Shown: positions 28,601 to 54,905 of the stretch, piece after piece
How the letters are laid out: each line of letters opens with the position of its first letter
How positions within the stretch are numbered: the stretch's first letter is position 1
Origin: Blastomussa wellsi
Lineage: Eukaryota > Cnidaria > Anthozoa > Scleractinia > Plerogyridae
Direction of reading: 5' to 3'
Length of the DNA: 64,000 bases
Assembly: GCA_947652115.1 (NCBI GenBank)
Contig: OX393562.1
Span: 3,733,830-3,797,829 of the forward strand
Notes under the pieces: model-generated
The model's database searches: none
What the model was told of the DNA's origin: nothing
Seen by the model: the letters and a program-made list of their open reading frames with translations, nothing else
Program-made: the position numbers and the translations under genes

Positions 28601-30472
28601 GGTTTTACTATGCTGATTTCTAAAAGAAGGGGAAAGGATAACTATTAAATGGCAGCCAACATAATTTATAAAAGAAATAACAGGCATATATATGATGTCA
28701 TGTTTAAATATACAGGCATCCAATCTCGTCCCTAGAGCCCGCTATTCTTTTGGTCAGCACCAAGAACGCGAGCCCCTGGCCAGGACCGATTCCAGAAGTC
28801 CGCATTTCACGGACTGCGCAGACTCTGATTGGCTGAGAATCAAAACAATGCACTATGCGCATGCTCCCCTGCCGCGTTGTTAGTGTTGACCAAAAGAAAA
28901 GCGGGCTCTGGGGACAAGATTAGTAGACATCTTATTTTAACTCAAATCGTTTGTAATGTATCAAACACGAGATACAGTGCTTCGCACGGAGAATTTTTCA
29001 AGAATTTCGGGGTGTTTGGAAATGTGGTAAACACTCTCTCGTCTCAATCGAAACTAAAACTACGAAGAACACGGAAAATAAAATTTCTATGATAATTAAA
29101 ATCAGATTTCCAAACCACTGTCACGACTCTGATCTAACTTTATGAATGGTTTATGAATTCTAGAATCAGTTTTTTAGATGCAGATCTTAGATCTAGTGCA
29201 AAGGTTTCACAAAGATTTAGGGGTAAAACGTATTGTCCTCTTTCGTTATTTGAACTGTAGCCTATCTATTATTCCATTACCTAGGTTGATCGGGTGTTTT
29301 CCAGTCATTATAGAGCCGCGAGTGGGAGTACAAACCGGCGATACGTAATAACTGTTAAGAATCACTCCGGAGTTGGCCAGTTCGTCGATATGTGGAGTTG
29401 GGATCTGGGGCGAGCCATGGAAACTGACGTCATCCCAGCCCTAAAGTTGGAGGAAAGCTAAAGTTGCTGACCTTTCAACAAACGTTCAATCTCATCCTGA
29501 AGGTTTTCAAGTGGGAGTCGTGAACATATATTTAAATAATACATACATCTAGTGTGTGCACAGCAGGCTATAACAAAGTTGACGACAAAAGGTAGCCGGC
29601 GTTAAGGCAGTCACTGCAAGGTAATACCGTTAAAGAAAAGAACTCACAAAGTGTTGAACTTATTGTTATAAAGTGTTCTTTTCTTCAACAGTGTGTTCAT
29701 GGCTGAATAATGAGACATTATAATTTCTTTCATAATTCCAATTCATAGTCTGTCTTCTGGCTAAAAAGAAAAAGTGGACCCCGACAAACTCCGTTGGTTG
29801 AGTTGGTGGGATAGCAATTATCCGCAAAATGAGATATACTCCTAACGCGAAAGGCAGAACTAATCACTTAATCGACATTTTCTCGCCCTTTTCAAGTTTG
29901 CCGTTCGTCTTTTGAACGCGACGAGGTATTTCGTGGTCGTGAGCCAGCCCTTTTAGTTACTGAAGTTGAACACAAAAGACACTAAATATTTAAATATCAC
30001 TCAGGAGAGCTGAGAAAAAGTTTAAGATACGTTTAATTTCTAGAGAAAAAGGTTCTTAATGATCAAGAGTATACTATACGTTAAACCTCCAAAAGGTTCG
30101 GAGTCCCTGGAAAGTGATCAGAAATCATCGGAAGCAGCTCGACCCTGTTCAGCTAATGAGATGGACAGCGTCGTCAAGATAAAGCCGATAAGTGAACATT
30201 AGCTGAGATCTGTCAAAATTAACTGATAGCTGAGAAATGGCCTAAAATTTAACTAATAACTGAGAATCCAGCACCCCATTCAGACCCTCATTCCAGTTTA
30301 TCAGTTTTTCTATTAAATTAGAAAACTGCTCTTTAAACTCTTTACCAGGTCGTCAGCGACAATCATGATGATGTGGGGTCTGGGCGCTTTCCAATCTGTA
30401 GTCTCTTTTCTTTTCGTCTGTTTTCTTTTCCTTGCAAGCACGTGACTTGAGTTTAGGATGACGAAAACAAGG
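22695..30472 (-). CDS. Arylsulfatase B-like sulfatase, nearly complete
   Basis: Coding exons in order are 30,472-30,346, 29,440-29,281, 27,698-27,586, 27,052-26,906, 25,941-25,771, 24,712-24,543, 24,467-24,212, 23,895-23,646 and 23,113-22,701, with consistent phases. Exon one follows a TTTTTTGCTTCAG acceptor and begins within a hydrophobic signal-peptide-like stretch, so the ATG exon lies further upstream and was not found. [11 protein letters not shown] is the sulfatase start. [11 protein letters not shown] carries the Cys-x-Pro-x-Arg site converted to formylglycine. WHLGFF, DNGG and [12 protein letters not shown] follow. It should be a secreted or lysosomal enzyme hydrolysing sulfate esters of glycosaminoglycans. 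AATAAA immediately follows the TGA. Introns hold several repeats. Confidence 0.85.
23160..23535 (+). repeat. CAGT/CAGC/GGTC tetranucleotide microsatellite
   Basis: Degenerate (CAGT)n, (CAGC)n and (GGTC)n runs occupy the intron before the last arylsulfatase exon. They create long apparent frames of Ser-Gln and Arg-Ser repeats that are not genes. Confidence 0.9.
25058..25452. mobile_element. Foldback element with arms of about 180 bp
   Basis: The left arm (25,058-25,243) and right arm (25,275-25,452) are imperfect reverse complements. They share blocks such as TATATTATGGGATTATTCAA and ACGGGGGGACTGG. The spacer is about 30 bp. It lies in an arylsulfatase intron and encodes nothing; it is a MITE or foldback transposon. 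Confidence 0.7.
28168..28282. mobile_element. Short hairpin (MITE-like) sequence
   Basis: AACAATTATCCTG at the left pairs with CAGGATAATTGTT at the right. Internal blocks (GCGGAATAT, CCTGA, TAGCC) are also mirrored, giving a hairpin of about 115 bp inside an arylsulfatase intron. Confidence 0.55.
28722..28921. mobile_element. MITE with terminal inverted repeats of about 38 bp
   Basis: The left end (AATCTCGTCCC, AGAGCCCGCT, TTCTTTTGGTCA) is the reverse complement of the right end (TGACCAAAAGAA, AGCGGGCTCT, GGGGACAAGATT). The 200-bp unit is non-coding and lies in an arylsulfatase intron. Confidence 0.65.
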
Positions 30473-31097
30473 CTGAAGCAAAAAACAATAGTAAATAGAA
30501 AATAAAAGAAAGAACGCAATTACCTTATCATAGAAAATTAACGCTTCATGAAATTAACGCGAATTTGGGAACTTCGCGCGTAAACTTTTCGCCCCAAAAT
30601 TAGTTTGCTCTCGCAGGCTACGTAAATTTCAATTTCAAGGTAAATCATATTGTAATTTGTTGCAAAACAGTAGAAAATACTCAGTCATTCAAGTTTTAGT
30701 TATATAAGTCGCGTTAATATTTGTGAGTGGTAATTTCCGCGCCATTAATTTAGTGGAGCGTTATTTTGCGCACTACTTTCTAACAGCTTAAACAGTATTT
30801 CTGCTTCTTCGTCACTGTCACCTACACATCTGGTACTTGACTTTGTGTACGTGGTCGCGTTAATTTCCTTCATTTTGAAATTTTAGCACATCTTTCTGTC
30901 AATTTCCTTTATTGGAAAGTATTTTGTTTTCTTCTCTTTGTGTTTATTTCCAATACTTTAATGAAAACGAGCGTTAATTTTCTAAAGATAAGCGAAAAGA
31001 GAAGTTTCAACCAACGATGTCTTGGACAAAAATGATTGTTTTATTATCACAAAGCGAAGCAACCGTGTAGGAAACCTGAAATGGGCTGAGTCAATTT

Positions 31098-31688
31098 TTA
31101 AACCGTTGATTTGAACTGAAGCATATTTGTGGTATTCGCGTCACGCAAGTATCACAAAAGTTTCACGCACGTAAGAAATAAAATCGCTTACCATTCAATA
31201 AATTGGGTCAAGAAAATGAAATATCGTGGAAGAGTAATAAATAAACAACGTGTGCCAAAGTTTCGGGGATGTGCGATATTCCGAAGTCGAGTTATTCGGC
31301 AAAGTGTATCACTGAAAATTATAGTGTTTTGTATGGAGACGCTATGTTGGAGCCCCTATGAGGGACAACAACATGGCGGCCAGAAACCAGTGGAAACATC
31401 TGGTGTTTACTTTGGCTCTCTCAAAACGTTTCTTCTCGTTGTTAAACTTGAAAACATTCGCATAGACACTTCCCTCGACATATCGGTTACAGAACTCGAA
31501 AACATAAGGCGAATCGATATTTTCGCGCACGTAACATGTTACCCAGAAACAATGCCCATGTCACGCATTGTGTAAAATGTGAAATTCAAACTGTTTTATT
31601 TTCAAAACAAAGCCGTCAACCCAGCTGAAACAGGCCAGCAGATATGTTTAAAAATGAATTTCACCTGATGAAGTTGAAAACTCAAAAT
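31098..31688 (+). repeat. Interspersed repeat, copy 1 (inverted partner at 54,342-54,905)
   Basis: About 590 bp align, in opposite orientation, with 54,342-54,905. Shared blocks include TCGCTTACCATTCAATAAATTG, the GGAGACG.TATGTTGGAG stretch, CATAGACACTTCCCTC and the end GAAGTTGAAAACTCAAA. Both copies have partly open frames but different stops, so it is a decayed mobile sequence. Confidence 0.7.
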
Positions 31689-32061
31689 TTTTAAGTCACG
31701 TGAAAACCAAAAGAAAATAGTCAAGTACTGAGTGGATTACGGTTACTTTTTCAATTGTAGGACACGAAGTCCTATTACCAATTAATCGCATCAGTGACAA
31801 AATCCGAGGTTAGTAAGTCTTTTAGAACCTCTTTCGTGTTTAGAGAATCTCTTTTGTGCAAAAAGTCGGAAAACAGCAAGAAAGAGTCCATCTGAGTGTA
31901 CGTGACTGACGCGCGAATGACGCTGGTGTCCAATTACAGGTATTCATTTTGAAGTTGTTCAAATTTGATACTTGTAATTGGATACCCACGTGATCGGGCG
32001 CGGATTACGCGAAATATAGGCGCGCGCAGAACCAATCAAAATCGAGAATTTTGAATTAAGT

Positions 32062-32165
32062 GGAGGCGGTGTGGCCCATTGGTGAAGGCGCTCGAGCATG
32101 TCATGTCCGTATTTTGCTCCATTTTAGCCCAATCTTCGGTTCGAGCATCCGCATTGCATACCCGT
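32062..32165 (+). repeat. tRNA-derived SINE-like sequence
   Basis: GGTGTGGCCCATTGGTGAAGG resembles an A box region and CGGTTCGAGCATCC resembles a B box about 60 bp downstream. The spacing is too large and the ends do not pair as a tRNA acceptor stem, so it is a SINE relic rather than a tRNA gene. Confidence 0.4.
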
Positions 32166-35100
32166 AAAAACTTGTTGCTAAGTAAACATTGACCCGTATG
32201 TCAACGGCTTGCAGGTCATGTATTGTGTAAAGAGGCGTGGTCTGACATATTGGCATTGATAATGACTTCTCAAAATTTAGAAGAGAACTCGCTGTTTGTT
32301 CACAAGCTTGACGAAGAGCAAATTCAATAAGCCATTTTCGCTTTCCTACTTCCTATGTTTTAAAACGGATCTTCGTCCATTGCTTTTCAAGACATATGAA
32401 AATGAGTTTGATTTTAAAGACAAAAGACGTGCGAGTAAAACTCACTTCCATACGAAAGGTTGTGCACCAAGACTCGACCTGAAACACAGGAAAATAGCGT
32501 GTGCTATTGGAATTCTCGTTCAACACTTCTTCGAAAGGAAGAAGTGCTGGATTAGCGCCGCGGTAATCACGAATCTCGCACAACACGAAAAAGTTTGTAG
32601 CTTTAAGCGAATTTTCTGTTAGCAAAAGCAGCTTAGTAACCTGATAGCTGAGAGAGAGGTGAGCAAGCGATCGGCCGTGCCGGGAACAATTTTTGTTCTG
32701 AAATAAAATAAATCGAAATACAGGCCGGAAATTGTCTATTTGGGGCGGAATTGGTAGCCCTTGGCCTGCAAACAACCCAATTAGTATACATTTCAAGTTA
32801 ATAGAAGATACTCCATTGCCAATTGCAAAGACTGACATGAAAATGTTAATTGCTAAAAACATCTCAAGTTGAACAGTCTTAAGGAGGCAAATCGCAGGCA
32901 GAAATACAGTCAGCACGTTTATTGCCAAAAGACGATGTCTTTAATTTCCAAATCAACACTAAATTAAAGAACTGACTTGTAGCTATTGGTCTGAATGTCA
33001 GTGAAAGCATCGTCCAGGGATAATATTTTTTGTACAATCTAAAGGGAGGTGTTGAACTGGTTACAAGGCAAAATGGAGCAGGTGACAGAATTTGTAAAAT
33101 GGCTTAACCTTGGAATAAAGAATTAAGTCTCTCTGAACGTTAAATAATATTTTAGCCGATAATAATAGCTAACCTTCACCCAGTTACACTCACAACTGCA
33201 ATTAAAAAAAATATATAAAAAAAGCTAATTGGGAGAAGAAGATTTAATCTGGAATAACGCAGTTCTAGCTTGCAATTATTTTTGGTTAACTAATATTAAA
33301 ACTTACCAAAGCCCCATTAGAACTGTTTTATGCCTAATTCTCTGTCTCTCCATGTCGGATATAAAGGAAGTGATGCCTCGCTTAAGGATACTCTTTTCCT
33401 CTCGTAAACAAATACCCCATTCGCCTAATTGCTATTCCCAGTTATTAAATATTTATTTACCCTGAAAACTGTCATTCGCATTGAAACTATTTTTGTGTGT
33501 GTGTTTGATTGTTCACTCTTAACGTGACTATTTTTGAAAAAATCTACCAAAGCAGCCCGTTTTAGCAAAACAAGATAGGACTGCGAAGACTCCAAACGCA
33601 GGTCAATAAGTTGAAGGGGAATAAGAGGCATGTATCTATTTGTATCAGTTTGAATGATTCTCCGGTTGAATTTTCAAACCATTTCCGAATCTGTTTCTCC
33701 AACCAGTACATCACTGGTTTAAAAGTCAAGTATGGTGTAAAAGCAAATCGTCTACAAGTGCAATGTGTCATATTGGAGCAGGTGCATTAGAAGCGAAATC
33801 ACTGGTTGCCAAGTTCGTTTAAACTGAAATTTCTCACTTTTAAACGACGAAATTCTTCAACATCAATAAAATAACTTAATACGCAAGAAACCATTTGCAC
33901 GGCCAGCTTCGCAGGAGCCTAAATAACATATTGTTTATTTTATTAATTGATCAGTCGTTTTAGTGATTTATTTGCATAGAATTCTAAGAGTTGCAATTCG
34001 GCAGAGCTCGCTCAGGTCAAACCCTTGTTTAACACCTCCCAGGAAATAATTCACCACTGGAAAAACCCAGCTGATAAATTTTGCACAACGTGAAAAAATT
34101 ATCCAGTCTTAACCTAATTGTAGAGAGAGAAAGAAAATCGTTCGAGAAAATGGCGCTTTAACCAAACATAACTTAGACGCCTTGCCCAGTCGCACCATCG
34201 ATAGCACAGCCACAAGTTATGGAATCGAAATACTAGAAAAAGAGAAGTAGAAAAAAGATACTTAGTATTATACTTAGTATATATTATAAGAAGTTACAGT
34301 TTGAATTTTTTTAAATTAGTCAGCCAAAATCAAAACTTACCCGAGATTCCATGGCAACTTCATATGGTTTACTCCTTGTTTGATTATCCCGGATATTTTT
34401 TTCAAAATATTGTAAGCAAACTTACTTCCATTTAAATCTCGTCTTCGTTAATAATTATGTATTAAATTACCCTGAAGATCGGTTTGAGTCGGTGAAAACA
34501 AGTTGCTTTCGTTACATAGAGAAATACATAGAGGAAATTACCGGGCCGCGCGGAGATACGAAATTTCTCTTCGAGAAGATATTTCACGAGTGAGCACAGC
34601 GAAATGTGGGAAAAATTTAAATTCATTTCATTTCCTTCGCTGTGGCAATGTATGGAAGACTCGAGTGCCTTGCAAACAACCGATAAATGCATTTTTATAT
34701 AAAATTTGTGCTACCTTCTGCCCATTGAACTCGTCCCAGGCTTCCCAACAATTAAGCTATAAAGATTAAGCCCCGCACCGGGAAGCTAAGTATACTTTTT
34801 TTTTCGCTTAAATTTTTATTTTTGAGTTTTAATAGAAATGGCAGAAATGCGCATTAAATGAGTGTATGTTCAGTTGTGAGTCATCTGTGAAATTTGCAAA
34901 CCGTACGTAACGCCGGAAATTTCGCCGACTCGAGTGGTCTGTATCCAGACAACCGGTAAGTCAAGTCTTCAGATTTGTTTCGGGACTGGTCCGTAAAGGG
35001 GGTCCGGAGGGGTGTGCGTAGACTGGGCAATAGTTAGTAGTCCGTCGACCACGGACCGGGCGTCAGTGTTTCCGGGTCATCCGTGGCTTAACTCAGTATG

Positions 35101-35439
35101 TAGTAGATAAAATATGAGCGGGAGATCTTTATGGGCGAGCCATTGTAACGCGAATATTTTATCGCACTTGTGAAATGAAACAATAAATTGAATGCGTATT
35201 ATTGTTATTCGATTTCATCGTGTTTTTCATTTTAATCATACACTGTATCAAAAGTTAATTCTACTGCTGATTTGTATTGGGCTTTACAGAGCATTCACGT
35301 GACCTGAATAGTACCTTTTCATTGGATCTACTCCTTTTGAATTATTAATGAACCTTACAATAAAATTTATAACTTTGAAGGCAACTTTTTCCATTGCCAA
35401 GATGGCTTCATTATTGTGACTACGAACCTTGAAATTTCT

Positions 35440-36348
35440 TTAACAGCAAGGGTTTCTAAATGTTAGTTTAACCGTTTCTCGGAATTCTCTTCGACGCCAC
35501 CAATAAATGAAAGGATTTAAAGAAGAGTTAAATAAAATGATTGATGAGGCGTGCAAGTTAACTAACATAACAGCTTTGCTATGAGGACTGGAATTATTAA
35601 TAAGAGTAATTATTGTCAAACAACAGAAAGGCAGAAAGCAAACCATAAACGCGAAAACAACATAAAATGTGTTGATAACAGAATTTCGTAATTGTTTCAT
35701 CTTCGACACTATCTCAGTATTCGTTTGAATTTGAATCTGTGCCTGATGTCTTCTTAAAACTATGAATATTTTAGTGTAAGCAAAACACGTCAGGAACAGA
35801 CAAATGATGATAAGAACCATACAGATAATAAGGTAAATACGAAAACCTGCCATCCTCGTCAATGCCAAAAGCGCACTTGCCGTCCACAGGGTTATTTGGA
35901 GATAAATTACTTTTTTTGAGGTTACAAACTCCGGATACCTCAAATGAAAGTAAATCGCAAGATATCTGTCGATGCTAATGGCTGTGACGGTAAACATGGA
36001 AACCGCGACAAAGAAAGACGCCACAACGTTGTAAATAGCCACGAGAGCGCAGTTTACCGGAAGTGCCTTGTAACGTTTGAGCAAGACTGTGATGTACAGT
36101 GGCCCTACTGCAAGACCAACTCCAAAATCGGACATGGCCAGTCCGAGAAGAAGGAAATTTGCTGTCGAATGCAAGGTTGAAAAACGCAAAATACAGACGA
36201 TAATCAAGAGACTTCCTATTGTTGCTGCAGCTGAAATGATTCCGTTAAGGATGGCATTGATGAGTAAAGTTAACTCTGCTTCAAGAAACAGAAGAAACGG
36301 TTTCTCCATAACACATGAATCCTGACTTGAATTGTTTAACGGAGCCAT
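35440..36348 (-). CDS. Class A (rhodopsin-like) GPCR, single exon
   Basis: The product has 302 residues, within the normal range for compact class A receptors. Seven hydrophobic segments are visible. Asp-Arg-Tyr (127-129) closes TM3, CFLPF (237-241) marks TM6 and NPFIY (278-282) marks TM7; Asp74 is the TM2 sodium-site residue. N-terminal NNSS and NSS motifs are potential glycosylation sites. The second extracellular loop is only a few residues long and has no cysteine, as in melanocortin- and adenosine/lipid-type subfamilies. The ligand is unknown. The gene is intronless, usual for expanded cnidarian GPCR families. Confidence 0.9.
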   Translation of the reverse strand: MAPLNNSSQDSCVMEKPFLLFLEAELTLLINAILNGIISAAATIGSLLIIVCILRFSTLHSTANFLLLGLAMSDFGVGLAVGPLYITVLLKRYKALPVNCALVAIYNVVASFFVAVSMFTVTAISIDRYLAIYFHLRYPEFVTSKKVIYLQITLWTASALLALTRMAGFRIYLIICMVLIIICLFLTCFAYTKIFIVLRRHQAQIQIQTNTEIVSKMKQLRNSVINTFYVVFAFMVCFLPFCCLTIITLINNSSPHSKAVMLVNLHASSIILFNSSLNPFIYWWRRREFRETVKLTFRNPCC

Positions 36349-38108
36349 AACACCTTGACGCTAAGTTGGGGCTCTTGAGTTCTGCCTTTAGCGTTGAAGA
36401 AAACTTTCTATCAATCAAATGTAAATTAAAATGAGGTTTTTGAAATGTTAATAGCTAGTTATAGATTTGCATTAATTAAAAGTCCCCGCAGAGCAAAATA
36501 CACAATTTATGGAAAAATATGCGGTTAAAAATTTATATATATAAATACATTTGTTTTAGACATTCTTTTTTAGATTCATATTTATTTATTGAGACGTAAA
36601 TCAGCTGCTACAGAAATTATGCTGAAAGAACACCGACCAGGGAACACTTGAATTTCAGAGTATTAAATTATTTACATTTCTCTGTTTCTTGCAAAACAAA
36701 ACTACACTGAAAAAGACCACACTGCACTGACAAAATTGACCTTCAATAACACTATACAAATGCAAAGACGAACGACATACATCAATATGCTTCTAAAAAT
36801 AAATTTGAATGTATTAAAACAGGCTATGACAGTAGAAAAAATGCAATAAATACAACCGATAGCAAAAGTGTAACAGCCGAAAGGAAAATGGAAAATTTAA
36901 AAGATAAAGGTAATAAATAAATAATGAAAAAGATAAGAATTAGTAATTATTACAAAGTCAAGCAAGATTTAGAATGAAATTACCAAAATCTTCACCCAAA
37001 CCCTAAATACACAATGTTATGTAATATAAGGTGGCTCCCGACAGTTTCCGACACTTACCAAGAGTTGGATTTTATAACCACTCTTTATAAGCTGATGCTA
37101 ATCATGGTGTTAAACAAATGCCCACTGATTAATGAACACGTTGTGAACATTTTTATTACAATAGTTTACCATAGCAACAGTACAACCTTGAAAAGACACC
37201 CTTAATTTTGATCAACAAGACAAGATGCAAATATTGGCAAAGTTTAAAAAAATTATGCACATGTGGTTCAGAGCCACCTTACATTTTCGTAAATTGGAGC
37301 ACTTTTCTAAAATTGCTAGGGTTAGCTTAGGGTTAGCGTTAACCCTAATCGTTATTTCTGAATCTCTGAGAGGTTGGGAGGGCGAAAATCCTCTTGCGTT
37401 AAACTTTTCCCATGGGTACAAATCTGCTTTTGGCGAAAAATTGGGGATTGGGACTTTACGTGATAAATTTTTATCTCTAGAAAAAATTAGCGGGTTTTAG
37501 AATAATTGCGACAGACTAAAATTTAGCGAACAGAATAACCATGCAGAAATTATGGGACATTATAAAATGTGAGCATATTAATTCCGCAAAACATTTCGAA
37601 ATTGTTAGGCAACCTTCCATCCGAACAGATATTTTACCGAAATATTCTGTTGGGTGCCCATGTTAAATGACATTCTTGGTTACTCCGTCAGTCAGTCAAT
37701 CACTCACCTCCTATTTTTGTTCAGGTTATCCTTAACTTAACGACTCTGTAGAGTGTTTTCGCATGACGTCACGGCGGCCATATTGGTGTCCCAAAACAAA
37801 GAAACTACGGCCATATTTGAGTCCCAAAACAATCCTCCGGTAATTCATTTCAACTCCATTGTTATGAAAATATCATCTTTTGTTTCAGGAATTCAATATG
37901 GCCGCTTATACTCTATATTTTTACTTTTTAATTTAAGGAGCAAACTTCAAGGTGAAATAAAGATTGACTGATTGAGTGACCGATTCATCGGTTGATCGGG
38001 CTGGGAGGGTTGGGTGGGTTGGGTTGGTTGTTTGGTTGATTCATTGATTGAGTCCTAGTTTGAATAATTTCAAGTTTATTTCTTGTTTATTACGCAAACA
38101 TCGAAGCA
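36349..38108. other. Intergenic region between the GPCR and trypsin genes
   Basis: AT-rich DNA without recognisable exons. A short palindromic TTAGGGTTAGCGTTAACCCTAA lies at about 37,326-37,350. GGTTGG/GATTGATT low-complexity runs lie near 37,960-38,060. Nothing else is supported. Confidence 0.45.
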
Positions 38109-51687
<13,579 letters not shown>

Positions 51688-53619
51688 TTTGCTTTGCGCT
51701 GTCAAACCACGTTTCTAAAAGACGACACTCGTTTGAATTCTCCATTCTAATGTATTCCTACGCAGCTCGAAAAACTCGCAGCTTTACAAATATAAACGTG
51801 CAAAATGAGTTGCATTCCTAATTAAAGACAAACAATGTGGAGAATGAATGAAAAAAGCTGTCATTCAGAAGTAACACAACTTTTATAAATTGCGCGCGTT
51901 CTAGAAACTTTTCGATATAAAACTGGAGTCATTGAATATTTGCAGTGATCATTTTTTTAAGTGCTAGGTTGTTACAGCCTACAGTTGTTTCGTTTTTCTA
52001 TTGAATCGCCTCTACCCAGAAAAATGTCTTTATCTGGCAATAAATCTGTCCAACACACACTGAATGAAATCAACAATGAAGGCTAAATTTTCAAAACATG
52101 AATGATATAAATTTCCGATTTCTAATTTTTTTTTATTAAGATGATGGCCAAAAAAACTGTTGTTCATACATTTTTTTGTCAAAACTACACTCGGAGTGTA
52201 ATTTTTCACTTTCCCATATTGTTTTAATCGATCGTTGTGTATATAGGTTTCGCAGTTATAAGTCATATTGAGAAAATGTATTTGAGTAAATCAAACATAC
52301 TTTTCAATATTTACGGAAACAGACAACTTTTATCGCAATCTCCTGGCTTCCATTTTTTTTGGATATTTAAGTTAATTGGTTCACTGGCCTTTTTAACAAC
52401 TCTTCTAAAATCACTCTTCCAAATCGAGCTGCAAAGTGGTACACTAAATTGACTATTTTCGGTCTATATCACCATTTCACAACAATAGTAACACCAGTAT
52501 ATTTTTTACTGCAGTTATGAGACTTGGCTAAGTTTGACAGTCTGGTATTTAAACAGCCAGCCAAAGAAACAACGAAAACAGCAATGAGATATGGGGTGCT
52601 TTAGCTTTCCATTATCTCAGAGTATTCCAGTCGAAGGGAACCGAGACGGGCCTTTCCAATTGAATTCTTACCGAAATGACCGAAATTTTTCGATGAATGG
52701 AAAGCACCAATGGTAAATGCTGGTCTTACTATTTAGGCCCCAGAACTTCCCCTCCCTAACGCCCTTTACATGGGCTGAACCCAGGCACGAGAAGAGCGAG
52801 TCAAAAATAACCAAAACAACTTGCACGCGCACTCTCAAAACGATCCAATGAAAAACAAGGAAAGAATGTGCCCGCCGGAATTCTCGATCATATGACAACC
52901 ACGCGACCATTACTCCATTAGCGTCCGACTTAAGCTAGGAATTGAGGTTTTTCCAAATTTTTACTACCGCTTTTACTAAGTGTATTTACTCTATGACATT
53001 AAACTTTCAGTAGATCTTTTTAAACGGTCCCTTTTGCGGAAATTTTGTCTGCCAAATGTATGTCCATGATTTTTGGCATTACCATGGCAACGGTATGATG
53101 ACGTCCTGTAACCAGCACTGTCATTAATCCCGACCGAATCTCACGTCTCATTCATGATGTAAGCAAGTCGTTTAGAACTAAATTCACTGAAGTATCACTT
53201 GTTTTTAAAATATGAATAAGAATATTTTTGGCCCAAGTCGTTGAGAAAAATATTAACCTTCTGCTCCGGCTGACAGTTAGAACTACTGATAAAAGATTGT
53301 GGTTGTCGTATTCAAATTTGTTTTCAATCGTCAAAACCATATATGTTTAGGTCAATGGTGTAATTAAATTAAATTCTTAAAGAACTGTTATGTCAGTCGA
53401 TGGTGAAATCAGTCGTCGTTGTTTTAGTGAGATTTTATCCCAAATTATAAAAAATTAAAAACAAAATGCGTTCAGTAGGAGTTGGGAAAATATTCTCCAG
53501 TTGAACGAGATTGATTTTCACTAAAGAAATAGCTCCCGAAAATTGCTACGAAAAGACAATGTTCAGAGCTTATAGGTAAAAAGGCCAAAACGATTAAGCG
53601 TAGACTCACTTTCGCTTAA

Positions 53620-53783
53620 GGTGGATTTCCACTGTCGCGTATTTTTTTACGTGCGTTTACGTGCGTAAAAAAAATTAGAGACAATGTATGAACGGCTTGC
53701 GTAAACGTGTACGCAAGTTTTCCATACATCGTCTATAATTTTATTTACGCACGCAAAAAATTACGCGACAGTGGAAATCCACC
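53620..53783. mobile_element. MITE with perfect 22-bp terminal inverted repeats
   Basis: GGTGGATTTCCACTGTCGCG at the left end is matched exactly in reverse complement at the right (CGCGACAGTGGAAATCCACC). The internal ACGTGCGT/ACGCACG motifs are also mirrored. The unit is 164 bp, non-coding. No clear target-site duplication was found. Confidence 0.8.
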
Positions 53784-54341
53784 GAGCAAATCCTGAAATT
53801 CTTTCAGCGAAAAAGATTCAGAAAATTATAGCAAGTAACTCAAAAACGAAATGTAGAAACAGAATTTCAACAACTTACCTTTATTCTATTCTGAAATTCT
53901 TGAAAATTCGCTGAATTACTACAAAGCTCACCCCGCTCGTGATGCTTTCGCAGAACACGGCGAAAATTTTACAGATTTCAACATCGATTTTGACGTCAAA
54001 TTTTGACATTTTCCATTTTGCAGTTGAATTTAATCTGCTTTAATATTCATCTTCAGAACGTATTCCATGCAACACCACTTATTAGTTTTCAGCTTCATTC
54101 ATTGCTAAAATCAAATTACCTGGTACCCTTACCGTGCCCAAAATACTCCTGATGGACTAACAGGAAGATGTCAAACAAATTGTGGCTCAGAGAGCAAACC
54201 ATAATCATTATGAATTTCTGGCGATATTTTCAAGTAATGCGTCTAGAATGTGAAAACACTGGCTATTTTTTTTTTCAAAATTCGACCACTTCCATGATTG
54301 CCATCGTAAGTGATTCTCAGAGAAAACTAAAATTAAAGAAT

Positions 54342-54905
54342 TTGAGTTTTCAACTTCATCAGGTAAAAGTCAGTTTTAGACATTATATCTGCTGGCCTGT
54401 TTTAAGGTAGACGGCTTTGTTTTGAAAATAGAACATTTTCAATTTCAGATCTTTCACAATGCGTGACATCGGCATTGTTTCTGGGTAACATGTTATGTGC
54501 GCGAAAATATCGATTCGCCTTATGTTTTCGAGTTCTGAGTAACCGATATGTTGAGGGAAGTGTCTATGCGAATGTTTTCAAGTTTAACAAAGAGAATAAA
54601 CGTTTTGCGAGAGCCAAAGTAAACTCCAGATGTTTCCATTAGTTTCCGGCCGCCATGTTGGAGTCCCTCAGAGGGGCTCCAACATAACGTCTCCATACTA
54701 AACACTATAATTTTCAGTGATACCCTTTGCCGAATAACTCGAGTTCGGGATATCGTACATCCCCGAAACTTTGGCACGTTATTTATTTATTACTCGTCTA
54801 CGATATTTCAATTTCTTGACTCAATTTATTGAATGGTAAGCGATTTTATCAATTACTTGCGTGATACTTGCGTGACGCGAAAACCACCAATAGGCTGCAA
54901 TAAAC
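54342..54905 (-). repeat. Interspersed repeat, copy 2 (inverted partner of 31,098-31,688)
   Basis: The reverse complement matches copy 1 across most of its length with substitutions and small indels, including TTCGCGTCACGCAAGTATCAC at the start and GATGAAGTTGAAAACTCAAA at the end. Confidence 0.7.

Larger units (their letters stand above)
30473..35439. other. Intergenic region upstream of the arylsulfatase gene
   Basis: It must contain the missing first arylsulfatase exon and promoter, which I could not place. Otherwise it holds an interspersed repeat (31,098-31,688), a SINE-like copy (32,062-32,165) and AT-rich DNA. The apparent short frames have no recognisable domains. Confidence 0.45.

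Noticed and set aside
30473..30519. TTG start making the arylsulfatase begin at 30,519
   Set aside because: The stretch is a polypyrimidine tract ending in CAG, so it is a splice acceptor, and an in-frame stop lies just upstream.
37326..37350. Telomere-like TTAGGG units
   Set aside because: Only two or three imperfect copies in a palindrome; not a telomeric array.
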